Shown: positions 7,581-16,866, counted from the first letter of the stretch. The stretch: 64,000 bases of DNA from Nitrospira sp. (GCA_035968315.1 JAVYIN010000005.1:496001-560000), one strand, 5' to 3'. The notes: generated by a model from the letters alone, not told the origin. Translations and numbers: made by a program.

Positions 7581-10500
7581 TTACGGAAAGGCGATAGCTT
7601 TGAGACTTTTGTAAACAGCTGTCATGGGTGACAGCAATGGCCAGTGCAATACCGCCAGTGAATCCTCGACATAGGCCGGAGTCCGCATTCCGTTCAACAC
7701 CGCCGTCACGCCCGGCGTGCTGGCCAGGACCCAGAGGGCTTTGCGCGACAGCGATTCGGCGCGGCATTCGGCCGGCAGGAGCGGATCGAGTGTGCCGGTG
7801 ACCAGGGCGGTTCGATGCCGGCTGCGCTCGGTCGCTTCCCGGCGCAGCCCGCGCAGCAGCGTCAGCAGCTCGGGCACGTATCGATCGCGCCAGGCTTCCC
7901 ATTGCTCGGCCATGGTCCCGGACAGATGGCGTGACAGGGCTTGGAGGACCTGGTTCACATGCGGCGCGATCATCTGATGTTCGATCTGTTCCCAATGCTC
8001 CAACCCTTGAATCTGCGGATGAATCCGTTCGAGTTCGTGTGCCCAATTGAAGAACTCCGACGGCACCATGCCTTGGCCGCTCTGTTGGACCGATGGAGCA
8101 ATCACCCGGCGATATTCCTCTTCCAATTCCGCGACGCGTTGACGCTGCGCGGGGAAATCCACCGGCTGATCTTCAAGCGGCAAATCGGCCAGACGGAGCA
8201 AGCCGCCCCGTCCGGCCGGCATGGCATTCAAGGGGCGATTCACTAGCACGGCCAGGTTCCTCTGCTGTGCGGCGTCCAGCACGGTCTGGCCGTTGTGTGC
8301 GCCGGTGTTTGCCACGAGGGCGGCGCCGGACTCGAAGAGATTCATGGGACATTGCAAGACTCTGAAATGGTGAGTGGCGTGGCCCGCTTGCTGCGCTGCG
8401 GCCTGTGCCGCCTGGAGCATGCGATCGAGCGAGGTGGCGTCCGGCTCATCCGGAGCGGACGTGACGGTATTGGACGAGACCCCATAGTAGGCAAGGCGCC
8501 TGGCTTGGACCTGGGCCTCAAAATAGCCAAAGGCTCGCTGTAACCGCTCGTAAAAGGCGTCCCGTAGGTGGGCAAGATTCCGCTCGCCGCGATGCGCCGC
8601 CTCCGATAAGAAGTATTCAGGATTGTGGAGGAGACAGACGTCTAGCGTCGCCAGACCCAAGCGATCCAGGGACAAAGCCAGTTGATCCGCGAGAAACTCG
8701 GGATGCAGGCAGTGCCAGATGCCGTCGCCGTATTTGACCATTTCCGGGTAGGCACGGCCGGACCGTTCCCGAGCTTCGGCCAGCTTCAAGTTGTCTCCCT
8801 GCACGTAGCCGATTTTGGAGATGATCACGACTTCCTCGCGCGAGATCCGTCCGGCTTTCACCAGTTCGGCCAGCACGGAGCCTACGAGGCGCTCGCTCTC
8901 GCCGTCCATGTAGTTGGTCGAGGTGTCGATGAGATTGCAGCCGCCAGCGAGGGCCTTCTTCAACGCGTCGCGGTGTTCCGCGGTTCTCGTATCCACCCGA
9001 TAGGTGCCGAAGCCCAGGCGCGAGATCGTCAGCCCGGTCGATCCGAGGGAGGTGAACCCATGCGCCAATGAACCGGATGGTGAAAGCCCGACCATGCGGG
9101 CGGCATAGGCCGCTGTGCCCTGCACGGTCGCGTGGCCGGACAACGGTGTGCCACGCAGGATATGGTGTGTGGTGCTCTGTGAGGCCTGGGTTTGTGGCCG
9201 ATTCGCACGCAGCCTGCCGGCCACAGCCTGAGCGTTGGTGAGAGGCTGCTGGCAACTGAAATTTCGGCACACATACAAAGCCGGTTGACCCGCTACCAGG
9301 GTTTTGCCTTGTAACAAGGGAAGGGTGGAGGTGGCATTCGGCCCAGTCATCGCCAGGATCCGATTCGGCAGATATTCGTCCGCGACCGCCCGTTGCAACG
9401 CCTGGAACTCTGCCTGCTGTTCGTCTCCCACCAGGGCCAATTCGAGGGGGCCTTCCGTCAAGAAATCGACGACGGCCAGGCTTTTGGCAAAGGCGCGGGG
9501 ATAGCGGGTGATCTGCCGCCCATAGGCGCGCACGGCGCCGATTGCGGCGTCACGCCAATCCTGCCGGTCGAAATGACCGGCCAGCCGCGCGAGCGCGGAG
9601 GCGGCGACGGCATTGCCGCTCGGTGTGGCGCCATCGGCTCCTTCGCGGCTGCGGAGGATGAGGGCCTCGTGCCCCTTGGCCGTGGTGAAAAACCCGCCCT
9701 GGTCGGGATCCAGAAAGTCTGTCACCATGTGCGCTGCGAATTGTGCGGCAGTCTGCAGATAGCGTTCGGAGGCGCCGGCTTCGTAGAGATCGATCAATCC
9801 TTCGGCCAAATAGGCGTAGTCTTCGAGATAGGCATCGAGATGCGCGCGCCCGGCCCGTGACGTGCGCAACAGTCGTCCGTCCTCTCGCGCATGGGTCGCC
9901 AGCAGGAAGTCGGCGGTGCGTTGAGCGGCCTCACGATAGCGCGGCTCGTGAAAGACACGGGCGGCCTCGGCCATGGCCGACAGCATCATCCCGTTCCAGG
10001 CAGTAATGACTTTGTCGTCGAGTGCGGGGGGAATGCGGAGCTGCCGTGCCCGATAGAGCAATGGCTTCACGCGGGCCGCGGTGTTCAGCAAGTCGTCTTC
10101 AGTCAAGCCGGTGTCCTTGGCCACCTCGGAGAGCGGGCGCAAGCGATGGGGGATGCTGCGGTGCTCCCAATTGCCTGCCTCGGTGATGTCGTACAACGCG
10201 CACCACCGCCTGGCGTCCTCCTCGTTCCCCACAGCGGCCAGCACCTCGGCCGGTGTCCAGACAAAGAATTTTCCTTCGACCCCTTCGGAGTCCGCGTCGG
10301 TCGCCGAATAAAAACCGCCAGAGGGACCGGTCATCTCTCTCAGTACATAGTCGAGGATGTCGCACGCCACCTGGCGATAGGTTGCGTGTTTCGTCACCTG
10401 ATAGGCCTCGACGTACACGCGGGCCAGGAGCGCATTGTCGTAGAGCATTTTCTCGAAGTGCGGAACCAGCCAACGGGCGTCGGTTGAGTAGCGCGCAAAG

Positions 10501-11270
10501 CCGCCGCCGAGGTGATCGTAGATGCCGCCCGCTGCCATCATGTCGAGGGTTTTGGTGACCATCGCCAGCGTCTGCGCATCGCCGGTTCGTCGATGACAGC
10601 GGAGCAGCAACGAGAGTCCGGCCGCCGGCGGGAATTTCGGCGCGCCGCCGAATCCGCCGAAGGTCTGGTCGAAATCCTCTTTGAATTGCGTGACCGCATC
10701 TTCCAGTGCGGATTCGCTGACTGAGATGGGGGAGGGGATACGGCCTTCGCCCTTCAGGCGCTCCGTCATCGTCCTGGCCTGTGAGCGCACACCGGCTGCG
10801 TCTTGTGTCCAATAGTCGGCAATCTTCTTGAGCAGCGTGGGGAAACCGGGGCGGCCCCAGCGATCTTCCGGCGGGAAGTACGTGCCGGCAAAGAAGGGCT
10901 CTTGATCGGGGGTCAGGAACACCGTCATCGGCCAGCCGCCCTGGCCGTGATTCATCGCCACGGTGGCAGCCATGTAAATTTCGTCCAGATCGGGCCGTTC
11001 TTCGCGGTCGACTTTGATGCAGATGAAGCTGGCGTTCATCAGCGCGGCAATCGTCTCGTTTTCGAACGATTCCCGCTCCATCACATGGCACCAATGGCAG
11101 GAGGAGTAGCCGATCGAGAGGAGAATAGGCTTGTGGGTTGCCTTGGCCGCCTTCAGGGCCTCCTCGCCCCAGGGATACCAGTCGACTGGGTTATAGGCAT
11201 GTTGCAAGAGGTAGGGACTGGTTTCTTGTGCGAGGCGGTTGGGCTGTCGATTGGATCCTGGTGTCTTCAT
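7581..11270 (-). CDS. DUF255/YyaL-type thioredoxin-domain protein fused to an aldo/keto reductase
   Basis: One 1229-residue open frame joins two families that are normally separate. Residues 1 to about 690 form the DUF255/YyaL (SPATA20-like) protein: a thioredoxin-like domain with [15 protein letters not shown] (CxxC) followed by an alpha/alpha-barrel region ([34 protein letters not shown]). From about residue 735 an aldo/keto reductase begins ([19 protein letters not shown]). Its tetrad is visible: Asp and Tyr in [14 protein letters not shown], Lys in IISKIGYVQ and His in [10 protein letters not shown]. No in-frame stop or obvious frameshift separates the parts. The substrate is unknown. A translational fusion is the simplest reading; an assembly artefact cannot be excluded from sequence alone. 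Confidence 0.88.
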   Translation of the reverse strand: MKTPGSNRQPNRLAQETSPYLLQHAYNPVDWYPWGEEALKAAKATHKPILLSIGYSSCHWCHVMERESFENETIAALMNASFICIKVDREERPDLDEIYMAATVAMNHGQGGWPMTVFLTPDQEPFFAGTYFPPEDRWGRPGFPTLLKKIADYWTQDAAGVRSQARTMTERLKGEGRIPSPISVSESALEDAVTQFKEDFDQTFGGFGGAPKFPPAAGLSLLLRCHRRTGDAQTLAMVTKTLDMMAAGGIYDHLGGGFARYSTDARWLVPHFEKMLYDNALLARVYVEAYQVTKHATYRQVACDILDYVLREMTGPSGGFYSATDADSEGVEGKFFVWTPAEVLAAVGNEEDARRWCALYDITEAGNWEHRSIPHRLRPLSEVAKDTGLTEDDLLNTAARVKPLLYRARQLRIPPALDDKVITAWNGMMLSAMAEAARVFHEPRYREAAQRTADFLLATHAREDGRLLRTSRAGRAHLDAYLEDYAYLAEGLIDLYEAGASERYLQTAAQFAAHMVTDFLDPDQGGFFTTAKGHEALILRSREGADGATPSGNAVAASALARLAGHFDRQDWRDAAIGAVRAYGRQITRYPRAFAKSLAVVDFLTEGPLELALVGDEQQAEFQALQRAVADEYLPNRILAMTGPNATSTLPLLQGKTLVAGQPALYVCRNFSCQQPLTNAQAVAGRLRANRPQTQASQSTTHHILRGTPLSGHATVQGTAAYAARMVGLSPSGSLAHGFTSLGSTGLTISRLGFGTYRVDTRTAEHRDALKKALAGGCNLIDTSTNYMDGESERLVGSVLAELVKAGRISREEVVIISKIGYVQGDNLKLAEARERSGRAYPEMVKYGDGIWHCLHPEFLADQLALSLDRLGLATLDVCLLHNPEYFLSEAAHRGERNLAHLRDAFYERLQRAFGYFEAQVQARRLAYYGVSSNTVTSAPDEPDATSLDRMLQAAQAAAQQAGHATHHFRVLQCPMNLFESGAALVANTGAHNGQTVLDAAQQRNLAVLVNRPLNAMPAGRGGLLRLADLPLEDQPVDFPAQRQRVAELEEEYRRVIAPSVQQSGQGMVPSEFFNWAHELERIHPQIQGLEHWEQIEHQMIAPHVNQVLQALSRHLSGTMAEQWEAWRDRYVPELLTLLRGLRREATERSRHRTALVTGTLDPLLPAECRAESLSRKALWVLASTPGVTAVLNGMRTPAYVEDSLAVLHWPLLSPMTAVYKSLKAIAFP

Positions 11271-11353
11271 GGCGTGGACCGTACCATCGCCTGGGAGAAC
11301 GGGTCAACGGCTTGACTGAGCGCCAAAAGACGGTTCGTAGGGGCACACAACAA

Positions 11354-11384
11354 AAAGGCCCGCGATCCGAAGATCGCAGGCCTT
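11354..11384 (-). terminator. intrinsic terminator of the small Lys/Glu repeat gene
   Basis: Inverted repeat AAAGGCC-CG-CGATC / GATCG-CA-GGCCTTT with a CGAA loop. On the minus strand it ends in CCTTTTTG, the U-tract expected for termination of the gene at 11434-11637. It also lies between that gene and the downstream fusion gene. Confidence 0.75.
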
Positions 11385-11407
11385 TCGAAAAACCAGAGGC
11401 ACGCACT

Positions 11408-11430
11408 GAAAACACCTCGAGGGTGTTTTC
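11408..11430 (-). terminator. second hairpin immediately after the repeat-protein stop
   Basis: Perfect inverted repeat GAAAACACC / GGTGTTTTC with a TCGAG loop starting 3 bases after the TAA. It stands in tandem with the intrinsic terminator, and the right arm ends in a T-rich run on either strand. It may stabilise the 3' end or act as an additional terminator. Confidence 0.55.
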
Positions 11431-11433
11431 GGA

Positions 11434-11637
11434 TTAGTGACCCTTCTTCTCTTCCTTCTTCTTCTCTTCGGCAAACACGACGTGGCCGCCCTTCTTCTCT
11501 TCCTTCTTCTTCTCTTCGCCGAACACCACCACGTGGCCGCCCTTCTTCTCTTCCTTCTTCTTCTCTTCGGCGAAGGACGGTGCGGTGAAGCTGATTGCCA
11601 CTGCCACTGCCATGATTGCCATCAACATGCTCTTCAT
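11434..11637 (-). CDS. small exported protein with three EEKKKEEKKG(GHVV) repeats
   Basis: The 67-residue protein is unlike any named family I recognise. Residues 1-23 form a clear signal peptide ending SFA, so the mature part is predicted to be exported. The mature part is three near-identical blocks: residues 24-40, 41-56 and 57-67, each beginning EEKKKEEKKG; the first two continue GHVVxF. The repeats are conserved at DNA level too (CTTCTTCTCTTC tracts spaced 51 and 48 bases), which suggests recent slippage. AAGGGGGAT upstream is a strong ribosome site. A good promoter and two terminator hairpins show it is an independent unit. The charge pattern and His could mean ion or polyanion binding, but that is a guess. 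Confidence 0.75.
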   Translation of the reverse strand: MKSMLMAIMAVAVAISFTAPSFAEEKKKEEKKGGHVVVFGEEKKKEEKKGGHVVFAEEKKKEEKKGH

Positions 11638-11695
11638 AGATCCCCCTTAAAGGTTTAGATTGTGTGCCCGTCAACGCCGGGCAAATTAGCCGTGT

Positions 11696-11724
11696 ACGGT
11701 AGACAAAATTCTTTCGATTGTCAA
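11696..11724 (-). promoter_or_regulatory. sigma-70-like promoter of the small repeat-protein gene
   Basis: Minus strand TTGACA (11719-11724), 17-base spacer, TACCGT (11696-11701). The predicted 5' untranslated region of about 50 bases contains GCCCG...CGGGC, a short hairpin (about 11667-11683), ahead of the ribosome site. Confidence 0.55.
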
Positions 11725-11845
11725 CTGTCAATTCATTGACAACAAGAGGGGGGGACCTCTCCCGCACTGCTTGTGCGGCTGGTTTCCTGGCATACGGTTC
11801 CCATGATCGCAACCTACTTATCCCGTCCGATCGCGCTATGCTAAG

Positions 11846-12502
11846 ATGCGTGGGCCGGCGGCTCGGCACACCATGCCTTTTTCACAAAGCAAATTCATCA
11901 AGTTCCAGGGCGGCATGCGCAAGCGGATCGATTCGCTGCGCACCAAGACCGAAGACAGCCTGGAGATCGCCGTCGATACGATGATGGAAGAACGGGTGGA
12001 TAGTTTTTTCCGTGTGGAAGAAGGGCTGGAGGAAGTCATCAAGTCGTTGCTGGAAATCGAGGAGGAGCTCGGCATCGTCCGGGATCTCTCCGGGGCCATG
12101 CGATTAGAATCCCGGCTGGAATTTGTCGAGGACCGCTGGGACGAGTTCGATAGCGAGATTCGCGAACGGCCGCGCCGCCGCCGCAAAAAAGTCAGCCTCG
12201 CCGACATGCTGAAAGCCGCGAGCGGCAGCGGCGATCTCTCGCAAGGTTCCAGCGGCATCAATAACGCGATGGATGCGTATGCCGTCATGGGGGTGGAATT
12301 CGGCAGCTCCTTGGCCGATGTGACGGCGGCCTTCCGGCAGAAGGCCAAGCAGCTGCATCCGGATGCCAATAACGGGGACCGGAGTTCCGAGCCGGCCTTG
12401 CGGCGGATGCTGGAGGCCTATCAGTTTCTGAAGGAATATTTGAGTCTCAGCAATGTGGAGCCGCCACGGCAGGCGGACGCGTCTTATAACCCGACTGAAT
12501 AA
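11846..12502 (+). CDS. protein with C-terminal J domain
   Basis: Predicted co-chaperone of a DnaK-type Hsp70. The first 120 residues are strongly helical and charged (RTKTEDSLEIAVDTMM, RVEEGLEEVIKSLLEIEEEL, RPRRRRKKVSLADML) and match no family I recognise. Residues about 140-200 form a J domain: AYAVMGVEFGSSLADVTAAF, then KQLHPDAN, which contains the diagnostic HPD tripeptide, then LEAYQFLKEYL. A J domain at the C-terminus is the reverse of classical DnaJ. The start at 11846 and one at 11873 (MPFSQSK) are both possible; neither has a clear ribosome site. The next gene, RNase D, starts 14 bases downstream, suggesting cotranscription. Confidence 0.75.
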   Translation: MRGPAARHTMPFSQSKFIKFQGGMRKRIDSLRTKTEDSLEIAVDTMMEERVDSFFRVEEGLEEVIKSLLEIEEELGIVRDLSGAMRLESRLEFVEDRWDEFDSEIRERPRRRRKKVSLADMLKAASGSGDLSQGSSGINNAMDAYAVMGVEFGSSLADVTAAFRQKAKQLHPDANNGDRSSEPALRRMLEAYQFLKEYLSLSNVEPPRQADASYNPTE

Positions 12503-12516
12503 TCAACAGGAGTGCC

Positions 12517-13695
12517 GTGCATTCAACGAAATATATCAAGACAACGGACGAGCTGGAGCGGTTATGCGACCAGCTGGCTCCGGCATCCCGCCTCGCCCTG
12601 GATACGGAGTTTGTCGGCGAAGACAGCTTCATTCCCCGGCTTGAGCTGATCCAGGTGGCCACGGAAAACCATTCGGCCATCATCGATTTTCCCGCGCTGC
12701 AGGATTCACATGCCTTGGCGCCATTTTGGGACATCGTCCGCAATCCGCAGGTTGAAAAGGTCGTCCACGCCGGGCGGCAGGACTTGGATCTCTTTGCGAC
12801 CCATGCCGGGGCGATTCCCAAGCCGTTTTTCGATACGCAGATCGCGGCCGCCATGGTCGGGTATGGCGCGCAGGTCGCCTATGCCAATCTGGTCTTGCGG
12901 GTGCATGGGAAAAAACTCGCGAAGGCGCATACCTTCACCAATTGGAGCGCCAGGCCGCTCACGCCCGATCAGCTGGCCTACGCGCTGGAAGATGTCGAGT
13001 TTCTGCTCGCGATTCACGACCATTTGCGGGCGCGTCTCCATAAACTCGGCCGGCTGGAATGGGCCGATGAGGAATTTTCCCGGCTGGAAACCGCCGTCGG
13101 CGACACCCGCCGTGAACCGCAGGAACGGTATCAGCGTATTCGCGGATGGGACAGTCTCAAGCCCAAATCGGCTGCGCTGCTCCGTGAACTGGCGGCCTGG
13201 CGTGAGAGCGAAGCCCGGCGCAGGAATGTGCCGCGCGGCCGTGTCATGCGCGACGAAGTGCTCTTGCAGCTTGCCCGGCACCCCCCGCGCTCGCTCGACG
13301 AGCTGCGTGCCGTACGCGGGCTGCATGGCGGAGAAGTCGATCGGCACGGGGAGACGCTGCTCGCCACGATGCAAGCAGCCCTGGCCCTTCCGGCTTCGGC
13401 ATGGCCGGATGTGCCGAAGGAGCGGAAGGTCGAGCCGGAATCGACCGGCATGGTGGAACTCCTTCAGGCGGTCATGAAGGCACAGGCCGCCAGTCATGAA
13501 ATTGCCCCGACACTCCTGGCGACCACGTCCGATCTGCAGGCCCTGGTCGATGCGCGGGCGCAGGGAGCCACGCCGGACTTGCCGGTCTTGCGCGGGTGGC
13601 GGCGGGTGTTGCTCGGAAATCTGTTGCTCCAGGTGTTGAACGGGGAGGTGGCGGTCAAGATCGATCCCGCCTCGGGGAAGCTCGCCTGGTCATAG
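12517..13695 (+). CDS. rnd: ribonuclease D
   Basis: 3'-to-5' exoribonuclease of the DEDD-y group, used in maturation of stable RNAs. Exo I is LALDTEFVGEDSF (residue 28 on), Exo II is VHAGRQDLDLF (about 84) and Exo III is YALEDVEFLLAIHD (about 155) with the Tyr and Asp in place. An HRDC domain follows near 205-285 (LLRELAAWRESEARRRNVPRGRV). The C-terminal part (about 290-392) is less conserved. The start is GTG at 12517 with ACAGGAG 6-12 bases upstream. Length is normal for the family (about 375-390). Confidence 0.92.
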   Translation: MHSTKYIKTTDELERLCDQLAPASRLALDTEFVGEDSFIPRLELIQVATENHSAIIDFPALQDSHALAPFWDIVRNPQVEKVVHAGRQDLDLFATHAGAIPKPFFDTQIAAAMVGYGAQVAYANLVLRVHGKKLAKAHTFTNWSARPLTPDQLAYALEDVEFLLAIHDHLRARLHKLGRLEWADEEFSRLETAVGDTRREPQERYQRIRGWDSLKPKSAALLRELAAWRESEARRRNVPRGRVMRDEVLLQLARHPPRSLDELRAVRGLHGGEVDRHGETLLATMQAALALPASAWPDVPKERKVEPESTGMVELLQAVMKAQAASHEIAPTLLATTSDLQALVDARAQGATPDLPVLRGWRRVLLGNLLLQVLNGEVAVKIDPASGKLAWS

Positions 13696-13734
13696 CCAGG
13701 CAAGCCAATCCCTTGGGGCCCTCGCGGGCGGCGG

Positions 13735-14085
13735 TCAGAGGAGTGATTTGACGGTCTCCGCCGGCCTGGCCAGGATGGCCGTGTCCCCCTTCACCACGAT
13801 CGGCCGTTGAATCAGGTCGGGATATTGCACCATCAGATCGATCAATTCCTCGTCGCTGAGATTCTTCTTCGCCAAGCCCAGCTCCTTGTAGATGTCTTCC
13901 TTCGTGCGGAGGACGTCTTTGGGCGAGAGGCCTGCTTTTTTCAGCAGTCCCTTGAGCACGGTTTTGGTAAATGGCTGTTCATAATAATTGATGGCCGTGA
14001 AGTCCGCGCCGCTGTCACGGACCAATTGAACCGTCTGGCGGCAGGTGGTACAGGTTGGTTTCTGGTAAATCGTGATGTCGGACAT
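13735..14085 (-). CDS. ArsC/Spx-like glutaredoxin-fold protein
   Basis: Cytoplasmic thioredoxin-fold protein of the ArsC family, 116 residues. The N-terminus has ITIYQKPTCTTCRQT, a CxxC motif near residues 12-15 where classic ArsC has CxxxxxSR. The middle contains the family helix LKGLLKKAGLSPKDVLRTKED and the C-terminal half has LIQRPIVVKGDTAILARP, with the cis-Pro/Arg loop. True arsenate reductase activity is possible, but the CxxC arrangement is closer to the redox or regulator-like subgroup. It is alone on the minus strand between convergent and divergent plus genes; no ars genes are nearby. Confidence 0.8.
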   Translation of the reverse strand: MSDITIYQKPTCTTCRQTVQLVRDSGADFTAINYYEQPFTKTVLKGLLKKAGLSPKDVLRTKEDIYKELGLAKKNLSDEELIDLMVQYPDLIQRPIVVKGDTAILARPAETVKSLL

Positions 14086-14179
14086 GATCGCTCCTTTGTT
14101 GAGTCTGCGGCGTCTGTCTTGACGCCATTTTTCCGGCTGTGCTAGACCTCACAGCCATTGTCATTCACCGGGCGCTTGT

Positions 14180-14557
14180 GTGAACGCTATGCCACTTGTT
14201 GGAACCAGTTCGTCGGGCCAATTCTCCTGCGCGACCTCCACGCAACATACCTTGCGCGAACTTCGTACGAAGCGGAAGGGACAGCCGGTATTCGTGCTGG
14301 GCCATCTCCTGGCACGGAAAGGGCAGGAGGCGACCTTCGAAGTCTTTAACGACCGCATCGCGCTGGTGAAGTTTTCCGATGGAGCGGTGGTCGGATACGA
14401 TCCGATTGAACTCTTGCTCCCCACGGAAATCGACGACAAAGGCGTGGCCTATTTTGAAATCCGGCCCTGCGGCCAATGCGAGATGCTGTTTCCGCTCACT
14501 GCCGAAGAACGCGATGCAGAGGTCGAACCGGCCCATTGCCACGAGTGCCGCGGATAA
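14180..14557 (+). CDS. small unknown protein with a C-terminal zinc-ribbon-like CxxC pair
   Basis: I do not recognise a family. The 125-residue product has two features: a beta-rich middle (PVFVLGHLLARKGQEATFE, VVGYDPIELLLP) and a C-terminal zinc-ribbon-like pattern, CGQC at residues 99-102 and CHEC at about 121-124. The four cysteines spaced 20 apart suggest zinc binding. The opposite strand carries an open frame of equal length, but it has no comparable motif. The start is uncertain between 14180 and the ATG at 14189. The gene ends one base before the convergent stop of the next gene. Confidence 0.6.
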   Translation: MNAMPLVGTSSSGQFSCATSTQHTLRELRTKRKGQPVFVLGHLLARKGQEATFEVFNDRIALVKFSDGAVVGYDPIELLLPTEIDDKGVAYFEIRPCGQCEMLFPLTAEERDAEVEPAHCHECRG

Positions 14558-14947
14558 TCAGTCCACCAGCGGCGCGACTTCCAGCGCTTTTTTCAGCAGG
14601 CAATCCCCGGCAAAGCCTTGCAGAATCATGGGCAGGAGCGAGGCGTCGATCGCCCGCACCGAGCTCACATGAAACCCGTCTCCGGCTCGCCGCCCGTCCA
14701 GTTTCAGGGCGTGGCAAATTTCCAATTTCTTCCAGATGGGGTTGCTGAGAATCGTCTCTGAGGCCAGCAGCTTCAGGTCCGAGACGGTTCCGTCGATCGC
14801 GATTTTCGCTGGCACTTTGGCCTTATCTTTGGGGGTCTCGCTGACGACGGCATAGGCCAGTTGCTCGTCCTCGGCCAGGACCATGGTCGTCTTCACGCTT
14901 CCCCATCCGATCAGCAAGCATCCCAGCAAGAGTATCGACGTGCGCAT
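14558..14947 (-). CDS. small exported protein of unknown function
   Basis: The start at 14947 is chosen because MRTSILLLGCLLIGWGSV is a good signal peptide and AAGGGA lies upstream; a longer frame to 15019 adds non-signal sequence. The mature protein is about 105 residues: AIDGTVSDLKLLASETILSN, then IWKKLEICHALKLDG and a C-terminal helical part with one Cys. No domain is recognised. It is convergent with the zinc-ribbon gene and divergent from gltA (158 bases). Confidence 0.6.
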   Translation of the reverse strand: MRTSILLLGCLLIGWGSVKTTMVLAEDEQLAYAVVSETPKDKAKVPAKIAIDGTVSDLKLLASETILSNPIWKKLEICHALKLDGRRAGDGFHVSSVRAIDASLLPMILQGFAGDCLLKKALEVAPLVD

Positions 14948-15105
14948 GGTATGGATTCCCTTCCCGCACTCCGGAAACAACCAACCGGAGAAAACAGTAT
15001 GCCAATCGACCGGGGGCAATTCAAGGACGGCTGATCCCCGACTACGCGTTCATGATACACTCGTCATGAATCGATTCTGGCCGATCACCTCAGGGAGGTT
15101 GCCGC

Positions 15106-16239
15106 ATGCCACACGATTTCATGCCGGGCTTGGCGGGGGTCCCTGCCGCCACCTCTTCGATCAGCGATGTGGACGGCCAGCAGGGGGTGCTGGAATATCG
15201 CGGCATCCGTGTCGAGACGCTCTGCGCGCAATCCTCCTTTCTGGAGACGTCCTATCTTCTCCTGTTCGGTCAGTTGCCGAGCGCCTCGCAACTGGCGCAA
15301 TGGACGAACGATATCTCCCATCATCGCCGCATCAAGTTCCGCATCGTTGATCTGTTGAAATGTCTTCCGGAACACGGTCATCCAATGGATGCGCTGCAAG
15401 CGGCCGTTGCCGCGCTCGGCATGTTTTATCCCGGACGGCAGGTCAAGGATGGGCAAAATAATTATTGGTCCGCCGTGCGGCTGATCGCCAAGCTGCCCAC
15501 TATTGTGGCCGCCTGGGCGAGACTGCGCCACGGCGATGATCCGATCCCGCCGCAGGACGATTTGGAGTTCTCCGAAAACTTTCTCTTTATGCTCACGGAG
15601 CACAGGCCCCATCCGCTCTGGAAAGATTTCTTCGATGACTGCCTGATCCTGCATGCCGAGCACACGATGAACGCGTCAACCTTCACCGGCCTTGTCACGG
15701 CGTCCACGCTCGCCGATCCCTATACGGTTGTGGCCTCGTCGATCGGCGCTTTGAAGGGGCCTCTGCATGGAGGCGCCAACGAAGAAGTCGTTCAGATGCT
15801 CAGGGAGATCGGCAGCCCTGACCGCGCGCGCCCTTATGTGGAGGAACAGCTGAGAGGCAAGCGAAAACTCATGGGCTTCGGCCATCGGGTGTATAAAGTG
15901 AAAGATCCCCGAGCCACCGTGTTGCAACGACTCTGCGAGCGGCTGTTTCAAGAGTGCGGCCCGTCGCCCCTTTATGCTACGGCGCTGGAAGTGGAGCGTG
16001 CGGCGGGAGAGGCGCTCAACGGGAAAGGAATTTATCCGAACGTCGATTTCTACTCCGGCATCATCTACGACAAGATGGGGATCGACGTAGATCTCTTTAC
16101 CCCGCTCTTTGCGATGGCGCGCGTGTCCGGTTGGCTGGCGCACTGGCTGGAGCAGCTCCGCGAGAACAAATTATTCCGTCCCGATCAGATTTATTCAGGG
16201 GAACACAACCGCCCCTATGTGCCTCTAGCGCAACGCTAG
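15106..16239 (+). CDS. gltA: citrate synthase
   Basis: Condenses acetyl-CoA with oxaloacetate at the entry to the TCA cycle. The 377-residue length fits the short, non-allosteric citrate synthase form. N-terminal QGVLEYRGIRVETLC is characteristic. Active-site regions are visible: LHGGANEEV with the first His (about residue 222), GFGHRVYKVKDPRA with the second (about 260) and a later VDFYSGIIYDKMGI with the catalytic Asp region (about 310). GGGAGG upstream supports the ATG. Fumarase lies in the same direction 740 bases on, so two TCA genes cluster here. Confidence 0.94.
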   Translation: MPHDFMPGLAGVPAATSSISDVDGQQGVLEYRGIRVETLCAQSSFLETSYLLLFGQLPSASQLAQWTNDISHHRRIKFRIVDLLKCLPEHGHPMDALQAAVAALGMFYPGRQVKDGQNNYWSAVRLIAKLPTIVAAWARLRHGDDPIPPQDDLEFSENFLFMLTEHRPHPLWKDFFDDCLILHAEHTMNASTFTGLVTASTLADPYTVVASSIGALKGPLHGGANEEVVQMLREIGSPDRARPYVEEQLRGKRKLMGFGHRVYKVKDPRATVLQRLCERLFQECGPSPLYATALEVERAAGEALNGKGIYPNVDFYSGIIYDKMGIDVDLFTPLFAMARVSGWLAHWLEQLRENKLFRPDQIYSGEHNRPYVPLAQR

Positions 16240-16261
16240 CGACTGATCATCAGACACCCCC

Positions 16262-16289
16262 TTGACTCTTTACCGTGCGAAATTATCTT
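16262..16289 (+). promoter_or_regulatory. putative promoter of the hsp20 gene
   Basis: TTGACT (16262-16267), 16-base spacer, TATCTT (16284-16289). It lies about 75 bases before the Hsp20 start and just after the citrate synthase stop. No CIRCE inverted repeat and no good sigma-32 pattern is visible here. Confidence 0.45.
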
Positions 16290-16362
16290 TCGACCAGACA
16301 GAACAACAGGCGCGGCGCCGACGCGAACCATTTAAACATCGTCATAGTTCAGGAGGTGTGCC

Positions 16363-16812
16363 ATGAGTGCTCTTATGCGCTGGGATCCGTTTCGTGAACT
16401 GGAAGATATGTCGGACCGGTTGAATCGCATGTTTGCCCGGCCTGCGCTGCGGACGAACGGGAAGGAAACGCTGACGGTGGCCGACTGGGTGCCGACGGTG
16501 GATATCAGTGAAACAGAGGGTGAGTACGTGATTAAGGCGGAATTGCCTGAAGTGAAAAAGGACGACGTGAAAGTAACGCTGGAAGACGGCGTCCTGACCA
16601 TCCAGGGACAGCGCCGTCAGGAAAAAGAAGAGAAGACCACGAAATATCACCGGATCGAACGGTCGTACGGGACGTTCGTCCGCAGCTTCTCACTGCCGGA
16701 TCAGGTCAACGAGAGCGGGGTGAAGGCCGAATTCAAAGAGGGAATGCTGAACCTGCATATTCCGAAATCCGAGAAGGCTAAGCCGCGCGCGATCGAAGTG
16801 AAAGTCGGGTAA
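16363..16812 (+). CDS. small heat-shock protein, Hsp20/alpha-crystallin family
   Basis: ATP-independent holdase chaperone. The N-terminus MSALMRWDPFRELEDMSDRL is the typical bacterial class A start. The alpha-crystallin domain (about residues 45-140) has WVPTVDISETEGEYVIKAEL, GVLTIQGQR and the conserved C-terminal GMLNLHIPKSE. The I-x-I/V tail is IEVKV, allowing oligomer formation. AGGAGG upstream is a strong ribosome site. It is flanked by its own promoter and a strong terminator, so it is monocistronic. Confidence 0.93.
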   Translation: MSALMRWDPFRELEDMSDRLNRMFARPALRTNGKETLTVADWVPTVDISETEGEYVIKAELPEVKKDDVKVTLEDGVLTIQGQRRQEKEEKTTKYHRIERSYGTFVRSFSLPDQVNESGVKAEFKEGMLNLHIPKSEKAKPRAIEVKVG

Positions 16813-16838
16813 GCCGTTCCGATACCAGTGGTCTGAGG

Positions 16839-16866
16839 AAAGGCCCGCTCCGGCGGGCCTTTCGTT
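16839..16866 (+). terminator. intrinsic terminator after hsp20
   Basis: Perfect inverted repeat AAAGGCCCGC / GCGGGCCTTT around a TCCG loop, followed by CGTTTTC. It lies 26 bases after the hsp20 stop. Confidence 0.85.

Noticed and set aside
14165-14542. 125-residue minus-strand open frame opposite the zinc-ribbon gene
   Set aside because: Equal length but no motif, signal peptide or ribosome site; the plus-strand frame has the four-cysteine signature.
16240-16362. CIRCE or sigma-32 element before hsp20
   Set aside because: No TTAGCACTC inverted repeat and no good sigma-32 box was found.
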